Source of the DNA: Lysobacteraceae bacterium
GTDB taxonomy: Bacteria > Pseudomonadota > Gammaproteobacteria > Nitrococcales > AK92
Length of the DNA stretch: 64,000 bases
Direction: 5' to 3'
Assembly (NCBI GenBank): GCA_012523465.1
Contig: JAAYIK010000003.1
Location: 1 to 64,000 of the forward strand
Shown here in pieces: positions 40,263 to 49,268 of the stretch (the first letter of the stretch is position 1; each line of letters begins with the position of its first letter). A model generated the notes under the pieces. The model had not been told where the DNA came from. It was given only the letters and a program-made list of their open reading frames with translations, and searched no databases. A program made the position numbers and the translations under genes.

Positions 40263-41294
40263 ATGGAGGCATGGCTCATGGCCGATCCGGCCGTCACCAT
40301 CCGCAACATGGCCGTGTTCTGCGACTTCGAGAACATCGCCCTCGGCGTGCGCGACGCCAAGTACGACAAGTTCGACATCACCCGCGTGCTTGAGCGCCTG
40401 CTGCTCAAGGGCAACATCGTCGTCAAGAAAGCCTATTGCGACTGGGACCGCTACAAGGAATTCAAGAAGGACATGCACGAAGCCTCCTTCGAGCTGATCG
40501 AAATCCCCCATTTGCGCCAATCCGGAAAGAACTCGGCCGACATCCGCATGGTGGTCGACGCCCTCGACCTCTGCTACACCAAAGCCCACGTCGACACCTT
40601 CGTCATCATCAGCGGCGACTCCGACTTCTCCCCGCTGGTGAGTAAGTTGCGCGAGAACAACAAGGTCGTCATCGGGGTAGGGGTCAAAAGCTCGACCTCG
40701 GATTTGCTGATGAACAACTGCGACGAGTTCATCCTTTACGACGACCTCGCCCGCGACCAGGAGAACAGGCGCCGGGCGGCCGCCCGCTCGGCCCGCAAAG
40801 CCCCCAAGGCCACCGAACCCAAGGAAACCGACAAGGCCCAGGAAGCCATCGCGCTGGTGCTAGAGACGGTAGAGGCGCTCTACGCCGAACGGGGCGAGGA
40901 AGGCAAGATCTGGTCATCCATGGTCAAGCAGGCGCTGAAGCGCCGCAAACCAAGCTTCAACGAGTCCTATTACGGCTTTCGCTCCTTCAGTCAATTGCTG
41001 CTGGAAGCCCAGAAACGCAAGCTGCTGCAGCTTGAACTGGACGAGAAATCCGGTAATTACTTGGTGCTCGGCTACCATGCCGACTGCGTTGCGCCCAGCC
41101 AGGCCGCAACGCGCGCGTCTGCTGCTGCAGGCGCAGCAAAGCTTCGCTTCCTGCCGCCCGTGCACGGCAGCAGGCCATCGACGGGGAGGTTCGATGAAGA
41201 CCAGGCCAGAGCCCGAGAAGCGCTCGGCGTTTCCGCATTTCTGCCCGATTGCCATCCGCTGGATGGATGTCGACGCTTATCGGCATGTCAATAA
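40263..41294 (+). CDS. NYN domain nuclease with OST-HTH/LOTUS domain
   Basis: 343 residues as read; the start could also be the Met at codon 6. The NYN (PIN-like) domain (about 15-160) has the acidic residues in FCDFEN, SADIRM and ISGDSDFSPL, consistent with a metal-dependent RNase. A basic linker with KETDKAQ is followed by an OST-HTH/LOTUS RNA-binding domain (about 195-270, IWSSMVKQALKRRKPSFNE to SGNYLV). The last 70 or so residues have no family features and the frame overlaps the thioesterase gene by 101 nt, suggesting a displaced stop codon. This family is related to human MARF1/LIMKAIN-type proteins. Confidence 0.85.
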   Translation: MEAWLMADPAVTIRNMAVFCDFENIALGVRDAKYDKFDITRVLERLLLKGNIVVKKAYCDWDRYKEFKKDMHEASFELIEIPHLRQSGKNSADIRMVVDALDLCYTKAHVDTFVIISGDSDFSPLVSKLRENNKVVIGVGVKSSTSDLLMNNCDEFILYDDLARDQENRRRAAARSARKAPKATEPKETDKAQEAIALVLETVEALYAERGEEGKIWSSMVKQALKRRKPSFNESYYGFRSFSQLLLEAQKRKLLQLELDEKSGNYLVLGYHADCVAPSQAATRASAAAGAAKLRFLPPVHGSRPSTGRFDEDQARAREALGVSAFLPDCHPLDGCRRLSACQ

Positions 41295-41637
41295 TGTTGT
41301 TTATTATTCTTATTTCGACACGGCAGTAAATGAATATCTCATTCAGCAAGGCGTGCTCGATGTTGACAAAGGCGAAGTAATCGGCCTCGTTGTTGAGACT
41401 CAATGCCAGTATTTTCGACCCATTGAATTCCCGGGCCAAGTACAAGTCGGGCTAAGAGTGCGGCACATCGGCAACAGCAGTGTCCGCTACGAGCTGGCGG
41501 TTTTCCGCGACGGCGACGACACGGCCTCGGCTCAGGGCCATTTCGTCCACGTCTACGTCAACCGGGCCAGCATGCGGCCCACCCCGCTGCCGCCGCCGCT
41601 GCGCCAGGCGGTGACGGCCTTGTTGGTTGCCGGCTGA
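41194..41637 (+). CDS. Hotdog-fold acyl-CoA thioesterase (4HBT family)
   Basis: 147 residues from an ATG preceded by GGGGAGG. The motif MDVDAYRHVNNVVYYSYFDT supplies the catalytic Asp of 4-hydroxybenzoyl-CoA-type thioesterases (YbgC/FadM group), and the C-terminal part matches the fold. It hydrolyses acyl-CoA thioesters; chain preference unknown. It starts inside the NYN gene. The region 41275-41440 is clearly AT-richer than the 3' half and neighbouring genes, with codons such as AAT, TTA and TAT clustered, suggesting a mosaic or transferred segment. Confidence 0.85.
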   Translation: MKTRPEPEKRSAFPHFCPIAIRWMDVDAYRHVNNVVYYSYFDTAVNEYLIQQGVLDVDKGEVIGLVVETQCQYFRPIEFPGQVQVGLRVRHIGNSSVRYELAVFRDGDDTASAQGHFVHVYVNRASMRPTPLPPPLRQAVTALLVAG

Positions 41638-41704
41638 CCCTGCCCGCGGCGGCCGCCTGCCGCCGCCCTGTCCCGCCCTCCTATCCCAAATAAAAACCGC
41701 ATTC

Positions 41705-41730
41705 TCACTATTGATACAAATCAATAGTGA
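41705..41730. promoter_or_regulatory. Perfect FNR/ANR box within an 11-bp-arm palindrome
   Basis: TTGATACAAATCAA (41711-41724) is a perfect match to TTGAT-N4-ATCAA; symmetry extends to 41705-41730. It lies in an AT-rich intergenic stretch (41638-41852) upstream of the DUF6351 locus. A TATTCT (41777-41782) would place the box near -71.5, a class I distance. The palindrome could also be a hairpin after the thioesterase gene. Confidence 0.65.
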
Positions 41731-41852
41731 AAAAAAGATAAACAAAACCCGTATTTTTAACCCCATTCTCCTGCACTATTCTAGAAATGCACAAGCAATA
41801 AGGACAAAAGCGTCCTCGTTTACGCGAGGCGCCGCACTCAAGGAGGAGTGAA

Positions 41853-44139
41853 ATGGGGACCATCCGAGGGGACACCGGCCGGCTGGTGCTGACCACCTTA
41901 CTGGCATGTGCCTTGCTGACCGCCTGCGGCGGCGGGGGCAAGAGCAAGAACGCCGGGACCGAGCCGCCGCCCGGCATCACCGACCCCAGCGGCAATCAGC
42001 CGCCTGCCGACGGAACCGACCCCGGTGCTGGCAATCCGCCCGGAGGCACCAATCCCGACGACGGCCAACCGCCCGATGTTTCGGACAGCTTCCCGATCCC
42101 CATCGGCAAGGTAGGGCCGATCGCCAAGGACAATCCGCGCCAGCAGCCCTTCGGCTGTCAGACGTTCAAGACCGCGCTGGGGCAACCGCTGGTGGACAAT
42201 CACGACGGCATCGGCTATCCGGTGACCCAGGAAGGCGGGCCGCCACCGGCTAACCACGGTGCAATCGACCCGGCGGACATCATCGGCTACAGCGCCGATT
42301 GCGGGGCGCCGACCATGGTGCAGTACTGGTACCGCTCGACCGAGGGCGGCAGCCTCAAGCCACTACCAGACCCGCATCAGCTGCCTGCCGACCTGGCCAC
42401 GGTGAAGATCGGCGGCAAGGAGGTGAATTACATCGTCCGCCACGAGCTCGGCACGATCAACCGCTTCATTTACGCCATCTTCGTGCTCGAGCCCAATCCG
42501 AGCAAAAAGCCTGACAAGCCCAATCTTTCCGCCTGGAACGGCAACCTAGTGTACCACTTCGGCGGCGGCGTCGGAGTGGGATTCTCGCAATCGAACGGCT
42601 TCGCCATCAGCTACGTGGACCGCCCCGACGGCCGTAGGCTCAATGTGCCGCTGCTGGAACGCGGCTATGCGGTGGTGAGTTCCACCGGCACCACCACCAA
42701 CACCACCTATAACCTGCGCCTCGGCGGCCAGACGGCGCAGATGGTGAAAAAACAGTTCGTGACGGCCTACGCCAAGCCGCGCTTCACCTTCGGCCTGGGA
42801 GAGTCCGGCGGCGCCATCCAGCAGCTGATCTACGAGCAGAACATCCCAGATCTGCTGGACGGTCTGATGGCGATCGAGAATTACACCGACATGATCACCC
42901 AGATCAATCCGGTCGGCGACTGCGAGCTGCTGGAGTACTACTTCGATGTGGTCGACGCCAAGGTCAACGGCAGCGGGCAGATGAACCCCAAATGGGCCAG
43001 CTGGGAAGGCCGCCGCCTGATTTCCGGCGTGAACGGCTACGACGGCGCGGCGGCGGATTGGGACGACGGCAGCGGACGACCGATCGGCTCGCAGGCCAAC
43101 CCTGGCTCCACCGAGTGCATCGAAGGCTGGCGCGGGCTGACCCCGCTGGCGCTCAACCCCAACTTCGTCGTCGGCGACACCTACGAGATGATGCGGCAAA
43201 CCCAGCCGGAGGTGTTCGCTCAAACGCGCTTTAGCTACTTCGAGGACCTCAAGGACATCTTCGGCGTCGATCCAATGACCGGCTACGCCCGCACTACCTT
43301 CGACAACGTCGGCGTCCAGTATGGCCTGAGGGCGCTCAAGCACGGCAAGATCACGGTGGACGAGTTCCTGCTGCTCAACGCCCACGTCGGCGGCTGGAAG
43401 AAGCCGTCCGCGATGGTGGAAGAGGGCTATCCGTTCGGGCCGCCTAGCGCCGGCCTCGACCCCTGGAGCGCGCGCCAGGCCACCGCCGCCGACCCACGCC
43501 GTGCCGGGCGCGGTGGCGCCGCGCACGGAAGGCGACCTGGAAGCGATGCAGGCAGCCTACGAGGCGGGTCTGGTGTTCAGAGGCGACATTGAGGCGCCCA
43601 CGATACTCCTTGATGCCTACCTCGAACCCGAACTCGACATGCACAACTCGCGGCAGAAGTTCGCCATCCGCCAGCGCATGCTGGACCACGATGGCGATGC
43701 TAGCAATCTGGTGCTCTGGGCGCTAGACGGCGACGACGACACAGCCATGGCCAAGCTGGTGCTAAAGGGCCTTGAGCTTCTGGAAGAATGGCTGGAGCGC
43801 AAAGCCAAGTCGATCGAGGCGGAAGACGCCTGCTTCGACGCCGGGGGCCGGCTCATGGCGCGCGGCCAGAACGTATGGGACAGCTGGGAAGGCGTGCCGC
43901 TGGGGCACTGCGCGGCGTTCTTCCGCCACTATGCCAGTCCCCGCATCGTCGCCGGCGAGGATCTCACCGGCTTCACCTTCAAATGCCACACCAAACCGGT
44001 CGAGGTGGCGCTGCGCGACGGTACCTACGGTATCGTCCACTTCAACGAAGAACAAAGAAAACGGCTGCGGAAGATCTTCGGCGCGACGGGCGTGTGCGAC
44101 TACAGCCTGGGCGATGCCGCCCGGCCGGCGAACTGGTAG
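41853..44139 (+). pseudogene. DUF6351-type lipoprotein alpha/beta hydrolase, frameshifted
   Basis: Two frames together make one DUF6351-like protein. The first runs 41853-43592 and begins with a signal peptide and lipobox LLTAC, a Gly/Pro linker, then QQPFGCQT, EVNYIVRHELGTINRF and the nucleophile elbow GLGESGGA. Homology continues to DPWSARQATAADP near 43491. The C-terminal part continues in the next frame (open 43501-44139) with VAPRTEGDLEAMQAAYEAG and LELLEEWL. A one-base shift within about 43490-43510, in a GC-rich run, would restore one product of about 760 residues. This may be a sequencing error, a true pseudogene or frameshifting. A substrate such as an ester or hydroxybutyrate oligomer is only a guess. 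AAGGAGGAG precedes the ATG. Confidence 0.78.
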
Positions 44140-44161
44140 CACCCCGGGCCTGTGACCTGGA

Positions 44162-44199
44162 CGACGCAGCAGGGGAGCCTCGGCTCCCCTGCTGCGTCG
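44162..44199. terminator. 17-bp perfect-stem bidirectional terminator
   Basis: Positions 44162-44178 pair with 44183-44199 around a CTCG tetraloop, between the convergent DUF6351 and thiG stops. The T-tract is weak on both sides. Confidence 0.62.
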
Positions 44200-44212
44200 G
44201 TTCCGGCTAGGG

Positions 44213-45001
<789 letters not shown>

Positions 45002-45053
45002 AGCGGCTCCTGCGAGCTGTTGGGGCATGGAACGGATGCAGGGGCGGCCAACC

Positions 45054-45254
45054 TCAGCCACCCCCGATCGCATGAACAATTTCGACCTTGTCGCCAGCCG
45101 AAAGCTGGTACTCAGCGTAGCGGCTGCGCGGCACGATGACCTCATTGACTTCCAGCGCAATGCGCCGCCCGGTCAGCTCGAGCTCCTCGAGCAAATCGGC
45201 GACGGAACTGCCACGGGAAAGAATGAAGGGTTCTCCGTTGACGATGATTTCCAT
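45054..45254 (-). CDS. thiS: Sulfur carrier protein ThiS
   Basis: 66 residues with ubiquitin-like fold, starting [10 protein letters not shown] and ending in the diagnostic HAIGGG, whose terminal Gly is adenylated and thiocarboxylated. It donates sulfur to ThiG, encoded next. The short upstream gap contains the divergent tRNA-Gly promoter. Confidence 0.95.
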   Translation of the reverse strand: MEIIVNGEPFILSRGSSVADLLEELELTGRRIALEVNEVIVPRSRYAEYQLSAGDKVEIVHAIGGG

Positions 45255-45311
45255 ACAAATATTTTACCGCAACTGCACATAGTCTTGCTGCAGCAAATGC
45301 GCGCTGCCGCT

Positions 45312-45339
45312 TTGCAGCTGCGCAAGAAGGCGCCATAAT
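45312..45339 (+). promoter_or_regulatory. Promoter of tRNA-Gly
   Basis: TTGCAG (45312-45317), 16-bp spacer, CATAAT (45334-45339), 22 bp before the tRNA 5' end. Confidence 0.6.
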
Positions 45340-45361
45340 ATGAGGGCAACGCACTCCGAGC

Positions 45362-45435
45362 GCGGGCGTAGTTCAATGGTAGAACTTCGGCTTCCCAAGC
45401 CGACAGTGTGGGTTCGATTCCCATCGCCCGCTCCA
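45362..45435 (+). tRNA. tRNA-Gly, anticodon CCC
   Basis: 74 nt with encoded CCA. The acceptor stem GCGGGCG pairs with CGCCCGC; the anticodon stem 45387-45391/45399-45403 encloses TTCCCAA with CCC at 45394-45396; the T-arm is GGGTTCGATTCCC-like. It closely resembles E. coli glyU. Confidence 0.95.
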
Positions 45436-45476
45436 AATTCCCCGCAGCAGCGCCGCCCCCGGCGCTGCTTTCGCAT

Positions 45477-46031
45477 TCAGCGCCGCAGCACAAGCCCTGT
45501 CCCCGCACCGATCAGCCCGCCCAGCAATTGCGCCAGCTGCGCTAGGCTGCCATCGCGAAGGATCAGCATGACCTCATGGCCCAGAAAAATGACAGCCAGC
45601 AGCAAAAAGCTCAACGGCAGACTGCCGGCGCGGACATCCGCCATGGCGGACAGCAGGATCAGCATGAGCACGACGCCGTCCGCGCCCATCAGCCCGGTCC
45701 TGAACAAGAGCAGATTGATGAGCCCGGTGGCGAGCGCGGTCACCAGGATGAGCAGCAGCATGCGCCCGCTGCCATAGCGCGTCTCCAGCAGCGGCCCCAG
45801 CAACAGGATGAAAGGCAGCTGGGCAGCCAGCTGGCTCCAGCCGCCGTGCCCCAGCACGTGGCTGAACAGGCGGAACCAGTCGCCGACGCTGCTCCAGTTC
45901 ATGCCCCCGCCGGCGGCGAAGTACTGCAGATTGAGACGCGGCATCAGCGTCGCGCTGAGCACCACCACCGCGATGGCGAGCAGCGAGAAGGTCAGCACGA
46001 CCGGCGCGTTGTAGTGGATTCTTATCGCCAT
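45477..46031 (-). CDS. Rhomboid-family membrane protein lacking catalytic residues (pseudo-rhomboid)
   Basis: 184 residues, about six membrane helices, closest in layout to small bacterial rhomboids that begin IRYNAPV and contain HVLGHxxWxHL. Here the nucleophile motif GASG reads GADG (Asp118), the partner His in the last helix is Gln168 (LAQLLGG), and the second-helix His and oxyanion Asn are Gln67 and Gln71 (WSQLAAQ). All four positions were checked in the DNA. The fold motifs GPLLETRYG and LLGGLIGAG are preserved, so the protein looks maintained but proteolytically dead. AGGAGC precedes the ATG. Function unknown; pseudo-rhomboids elsewhere act in membrane protein sorting. Confidence 0.8.
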   Translation of the reverse strand: MAIRIHYNAPVVLTFSLLAIAVVVLSATLMPRLNLQYFAAGGGMNWSSVGDWFRLFSHVLGHGGWSQLAAQLPFILLLGPLLETRYGSGRMLLLILVTALATGLINLLLFRTGLMGADGVVLMLILLSAMADVRAGSLPLSFLLLAVIFLGHEVMLILRDGSLAQLAQLLGGLIGAGTGLVLRR

Positions 46032-46214
46032 GCTCCTTCACCGAAGTTTTCCTTCCCACAGCATACGCCAGCCCCGGCCACGCCGCAGCGCGCGGAATGA
46101 GCGCAGGCGGTGGATGCGCCCTGGCCGCGGCATCGGCTAGGATTGACGACACGGCGTCCGTCTCGCGCGGCCCGTCCAACCACAATGATAATGAACACGA
46201 GGAAGGAGAACGCG

Positions 46215-46742
46215 ATGAAACAATGGGCCCTCGGCTGCATCTTGGCGCTGCTGCCCGTCCTTGCCTTGGCCGCCCCTCCGCTGGGCCAGCCGCTCCCGGA
46301 AGTCACCCTGGCCGACAAGGATGGCGGCCGCGTCACCGGCGAGGCCTGGAGCAGTAGTGAGCTCAGCGGCAAGGTCCATGTGATGTTCTACGTCGACCCC
46401 GACGAGCGGGACATCAACGATCACGTCACCGAGGCACTCAAGGCGGAAGGCTTCCCCCGGGACAAGTACGGCTCTGTCGCGGTCATCAACATGGCGGCGA
46501 CAGGGCTGCCCAATTTCCTCATCAACCGCTCACTGAAGAGCAAGCAAAAGGAATTCCCCGACACTGTCTATGTCAAGGACCTGCGCAAGGTTCTGGTGCA
46601 GGCCTGGGACGTCGACGACGATAACAACGACGTCCTGGTGTTCGCGCCCGACGGCGCGCTGGTGTTCTACCGCGCCGGCAAGTTGAGCGATGAGGACGTG
46701 CAGGAGCTGATCGCGACCATCCGGGAGTATCTGCCGGACTAG
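46215..46742 (+). CDS. YtfJ family periplasmic protein
   Basis: 175 residues from an ATG after AAGGAGAA. Signal peptide (about 1-19, ending ALA), then a thioredoxin-like YtfJ fold with LGQPLPEVTLADKDGG, SELSGKVHVMFYVDPDERD and DVLVFAPDGALVFYRAGKLS. Thioredoxin-type active cysteines are absent (the only Cys is in the signal peptide), so it is not a disulfide reductase. Role unknown; E. coli YtfJ is periplasmic. Confidence 0.85.
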   Translation: MKQWALGCILALLPVLALAAPPLGQPLPEVTLADKDGGRVTGEAWSSSELSGKVHVMFYVDPDERDINDHVTEALKAEGFPRDKYGSVAVINMAATGLPNFLINRSLKSKQKEFPDTVYVKDLRKVLVQAWDVDDDNNDVLVFAPDGALVFYRAGKLSDEDVQELIATIREYLPD

Positions 46743-46776
46743 GCAGGCCTCTGTCCGGGCCTGCCCGTGGCAGGCC
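46742..46776. terminator. Alternative overlapping hairpins between ytfJ-like gene and prpD
   Basis: GGCCTGCC (46758-46765) can pair either with GGCAGGCC at 46742-46749 or with GGCAGGCC at 46769-46776, giving two mutually exclusive 8-bp stems between convergent stops. No T-run. Confidence 0.4.
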
Positions 46777-46785
46777 CCGCGCCGG

Positions 46786-48234
46786 CTAGAGGTGCCACAG
46801 ATCCATGAACTCGTGCACCGGCATGGGCAGCAGATCGCTTTGCTCCATGCAGGCGGCTTTGATGGCGGCGACCTGCTTGGGCGCGAAATGCTCGCTCAGT
46901 GCGCGCTCGAATTTCTCCAGCAGCAACGGAATTCCCTCCGCACGGCGGCGGCGATGACCGATGGGATATTCCACCGCAATGCGCTGCGTCCTGCTGCCGT
47001 CGCGGAAGAACACTTGCACCGCGTTGCCGATGGAGCGCTTGTCCGGATCCAGGTAGTCGCGCGAGAACTGCGCGTTCTCCCGGACCTCCATCTTGGCGCG
47101 CAGGGCATCGATGCGCGGATCGGCGGCGATATGGTCTTCGTAGTGCTCGGCGGCCAGCGTGCCGTAAATTAGGGGCACAGCGACCATGTACTGCAGACAG
47201 TGATCGCGGGCGGCCGGGTTGGCGAGCGGACCGGTCTTGTCGATGATGCGGATGCCGGCCTCCTGGGTCTCGATGACGATCCTGTCGATCTCATCCAGCC
47301 TATCCTTGACCTCGGGGTGTAACTGGACCGCGCATTCCACCGCGGTCTGGGCATGGAACTCGGCTGGGTAGGAAATCTTGAACAGCACGTTCTCCATGAC
47401 ATAGCTTCCAAAGGATCTGGCCAGCCTGATCTCGCTGCCTCTGAACAGCGCATCCTGGAATCCCCACACCGGCGCCGACAGCGCTGCCGGATACCCCAGC
47501 TCGCCTCTCAACGCGATCAGTGCCAGCCGCCCCCCGCGCGAGGTGGCGTCCCCTGCCGCCCAGCTCTTGCGCGGCCCGGCCTGCGGCGCATGGCGGTAGG
47601 CCCGCAGCGCACCACCGTCGATCCAGGCGTGCGATACCGCGCTGATCACCTCCTCCAGCGTGCCGTCCAGCATGGCGGCGGCGACCGCCGTGGAGGCCAC
47701 CCGCACCAGCAGCACATGGTCCAGCCCGACCCGGTTGAAGGCGTTCTCCAGCGCCAGCACGCCCTGGATCTCATGCGCCTTGATCATGTAGGTCAGCACA
47801 TCGTGCATAGTCAGCGGCGCCTTGCCGGCGGCGACGCGGCGCCGCGACAGCCAGTCCGCCACCGCCAGGATGGCGCCCAAGTTGTCGGAAGGATGCCCCC
47901 ACTCGGCGGCCAGCCAGGTGTCGTTGAAGTCCAGCCAGCGCACCATGGCACCGATGTTCCAGGCCGCCGTCACCGGATCGAGCCGGTAGTGGGTGCCAGG
48001 AATCTTGACCCCGTCCGGCATATCCGCGCCTTCCACCACCGGTCCCAGCAGCTTGGTGCAGGCAGGGTAGCGTAGCGCCATGATGCCGCAGGCCAGCGTG
48101 TCCATGAGGCAGTAGCGCGCGGTGTCGTAGGCTTCCTTGCTGTCGATTTGATGCTCGACGGCGTAGCGAGCGATCTCGACCAGCACCTGGTCGGGCGCCG
48201 GTCGTTCGGCGCTGCGGGTTCCCTGGACTGTCAT
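46786..48234 (-). CDS. prpD: 2-methylcitrate dehydratase, MmgE/PrpD family
   Basis: 482 residues from [15 protein letters not shown], preceded by AGGAGG; E. coli PrpD has 483. Family segments include [33 protein letters not shown] and [24 protein letters not shown]. It dehydrates (2S,3S)-2-methylcitrate to cis-2-methylaconitate, without an iron-sulfur cluster. Divergent from gntR-acnD-prpF, so two alternative dehydratase routes share one control region. Confidence 0.95.
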   Translation of the reverse strand: MTVQGTRSAERPAPDQVLVEIARYAVEHQIDSKEAYDTARYCLMDTLACGIMALRYPACTKLLGPVVEGADMPDGVKIPGTHYRLDPVTAAWNIGAMVRWLDFNDTWLAAEWGHPSDNLGAILAVADWLSRRRVAAGKAPLTMHDVLTYMIKAHEIQGVLALENAFNRVGLDHVLLVRVASTAVAAAMLDGTLEEVISAVSHAWIDGGALRAYRHAPQAGPRKSWAAGDATSRGGRLALIALRGELGYPAALSAPVWGFQDALFRGSEIRLARSFGSYVMENVLFKISYPAEFHAQTAVECAVQLHPEVKDRLDEIDRIVIETQEAGIRIIDKTGPLANPAARDHCLQYMVAVPLIYGTLAAEHYEDHIAADPRIDALRAKMEVRENAQFSRDYLDPDKRSIGNAVQVFFRDGSRTQRIAVEYPIGHRRRRAEGIPLLLEKFERALSEHFAPKQVAAIKAACMEQSDLLPMPVHEFMDLWHL

Positions 48235-48409
48235 GGCGGCCCTCCTGATTGATCGACGTTGGCGGCGCGAGGCGACCGCTTGCGCCTTGCGGCTTCCTTT
48301 TTTCTGGGGAGGATCCCTCGCCAGGCAAGCAGCGGATGGCGGGGGCCTGGCCCCGCCCACCCCGCCAGCGCTCGGCGGCGACGGCACTGCGCGATCACGC
48401 TTCCCGGAA

Positions 48410-48419
48410 TTGTCGACAA
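48410..48419. promoter_or_regulatory. GntR-type operator palindrome O1
   Basis: TTGTCGACAA, perfect palindrome, directly upstream of the -35 of the gntR promoter. Sequence-identical to O2 and centred exactly 63 bp from it. Confidence 0.72.
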
Positions 48420-48426
48420 AAATACC

Positions 48427-48454
48427 TTGAATTCAGCCCGACCTGGCTTACAAT
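48427..48454 (+). promoter_or_regulatory. gntR-acnD-prpF promoter
   Basis: TTGAAT (48427-48432), 16-bp spacer, TACAAT (48449-48454); transcript start expected near 48461. It lies between the two TTGTCGACAA operators. Confidence 0.72.
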
Positions 48455-48471
48455 GGCAAATCATCAAGAAT

Positions 48472-48483
48472 ATTGTCGACAAT
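48472..48483. promoter_or_regulatory. GntR-type operator palindrome O2
   Basis: ATTGTCGACAAT, perfect 12-bp palindrome just downstream of the predicted transcript start and 10 bp before the gntR ATG. Binding would block transcription initiation or elongation. Confidence 0.75.
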
Positions 48484-48493
48484 TCAGCAACCA

Positions 48494-49177
48494 ATGACCG
48501 CCCCCCTCCAGGACGCACACCAGGACAGCCGCACGCTTGCCGACCAGGTCGTGGAGCGGCTGCAGGATGACATCGTGCTCGGCGTGCTGCCGCCCGGCAC
48601 CAAGCTGGGCGAGGCGGAGCTGGCCGCCCGCTACGGGGTAAGCCGCGGCCCGCTGCGTGAGGCCATCCGGCGGCTGGAATCCCGCAAGCTGCTAGAGCGT
48701 ATTCCCCACGTCGGCACCCGGGTCGCCACGCTGAAGCTAGAGGACTTGATCGAGATCTACCGGGTGCGCGAGGCCCTGGAAGGAATGGCGGCGCGGCAGG
48801 CGGCCGAGAACATGAGCCAGGCCGAGATCGCTGGCTTGTGGGAATTGCTGGCCCTGCACGAGCAGCAGCAGGATCTGCAGGAGGATACGGCCTACTTCCA
48901 GCGCGCCGGCGACCTGGATTTCCATTACCGCGTTATCCAGGGCAGCCACAACCGCACCCTCATCGACCTACTAATCGACGAGATTTACCACCGGGTACGC
49001 ATGTACCGCTATCAGTTCTCCATGACCGCCAACCGGCCACGCAAGGCGCTGGCCGAGCACCGCCACATCGTGGAAGCGATAGAGGCGCGCGACGGCGAGA
49101 TGGCCGAGTTGCTGATGCGCCGTCACATCAGCCGGGCCCGCCAGTACCTGGAGGAACGGCAACGACGGGAACGTTGA
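48494..49177 (+). CDS. GntR family (FCD/FadR-type) transcriptional regulator of the methylcitrate cluster
   Basis: 227 residues from the ATG at 48494; a TTG at 48473 inside the operator is less likely. The N-terminal winged helix has LGEAELAARYGVSRGPLREAIRRLESRKLLE. The C-terminal FCD helical domain (about 85-215) has the metal/ligand residues in DLDFHYRVIQGSH and ALAEHRHIVEAIEARD. It probably autoregulates and controls prpD and acnD-prpF through the two TTGTCGACAA sites, with 2-methylcitrate or a similar acid as the likely effector (inferred). Confidence 0.9.
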   Translation: MTAPLQDAHQDSRTLADQVVERLQDDIVLGVLPPGTKLGEAELAARYGVSRGPLREAIRRLESRKLLERIPHVGTRVATLKLEDLIEIYRVREALEGMAARQAAENMSQAEIAGLWELLALHEQQQDLQEDTAYFQRAGDLDFHYRVIQGSHNRTLIDLLIDEIYHRVRMYRYQFSMTANRPRKALAEHRHIVEAIEARDGEMAELLMRRHISRARQYLEERQRRER

Positions 49178-49268
49178 GCCAGTCGGCCGCAACGGCGGCG
49201 AGCGACGGCACCGAGCCGCCGGCACGGGCGGCAGCCACTTCCATCGACAGCTTCAGGAGTCCGACTGC

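Noticed and set aside
45255-45361. TPP riboswitch before thiS
   Set aside because: The short gap holds the tRNA-Gly promoter and shows no conserved THI-box CTGAGA motif.
46184-46195. Fur-box-like AATGATAATGAA upstream of the ytfJ-like gene
   Set aside because: Only about half of the 19-bp consensus matches; no second half.
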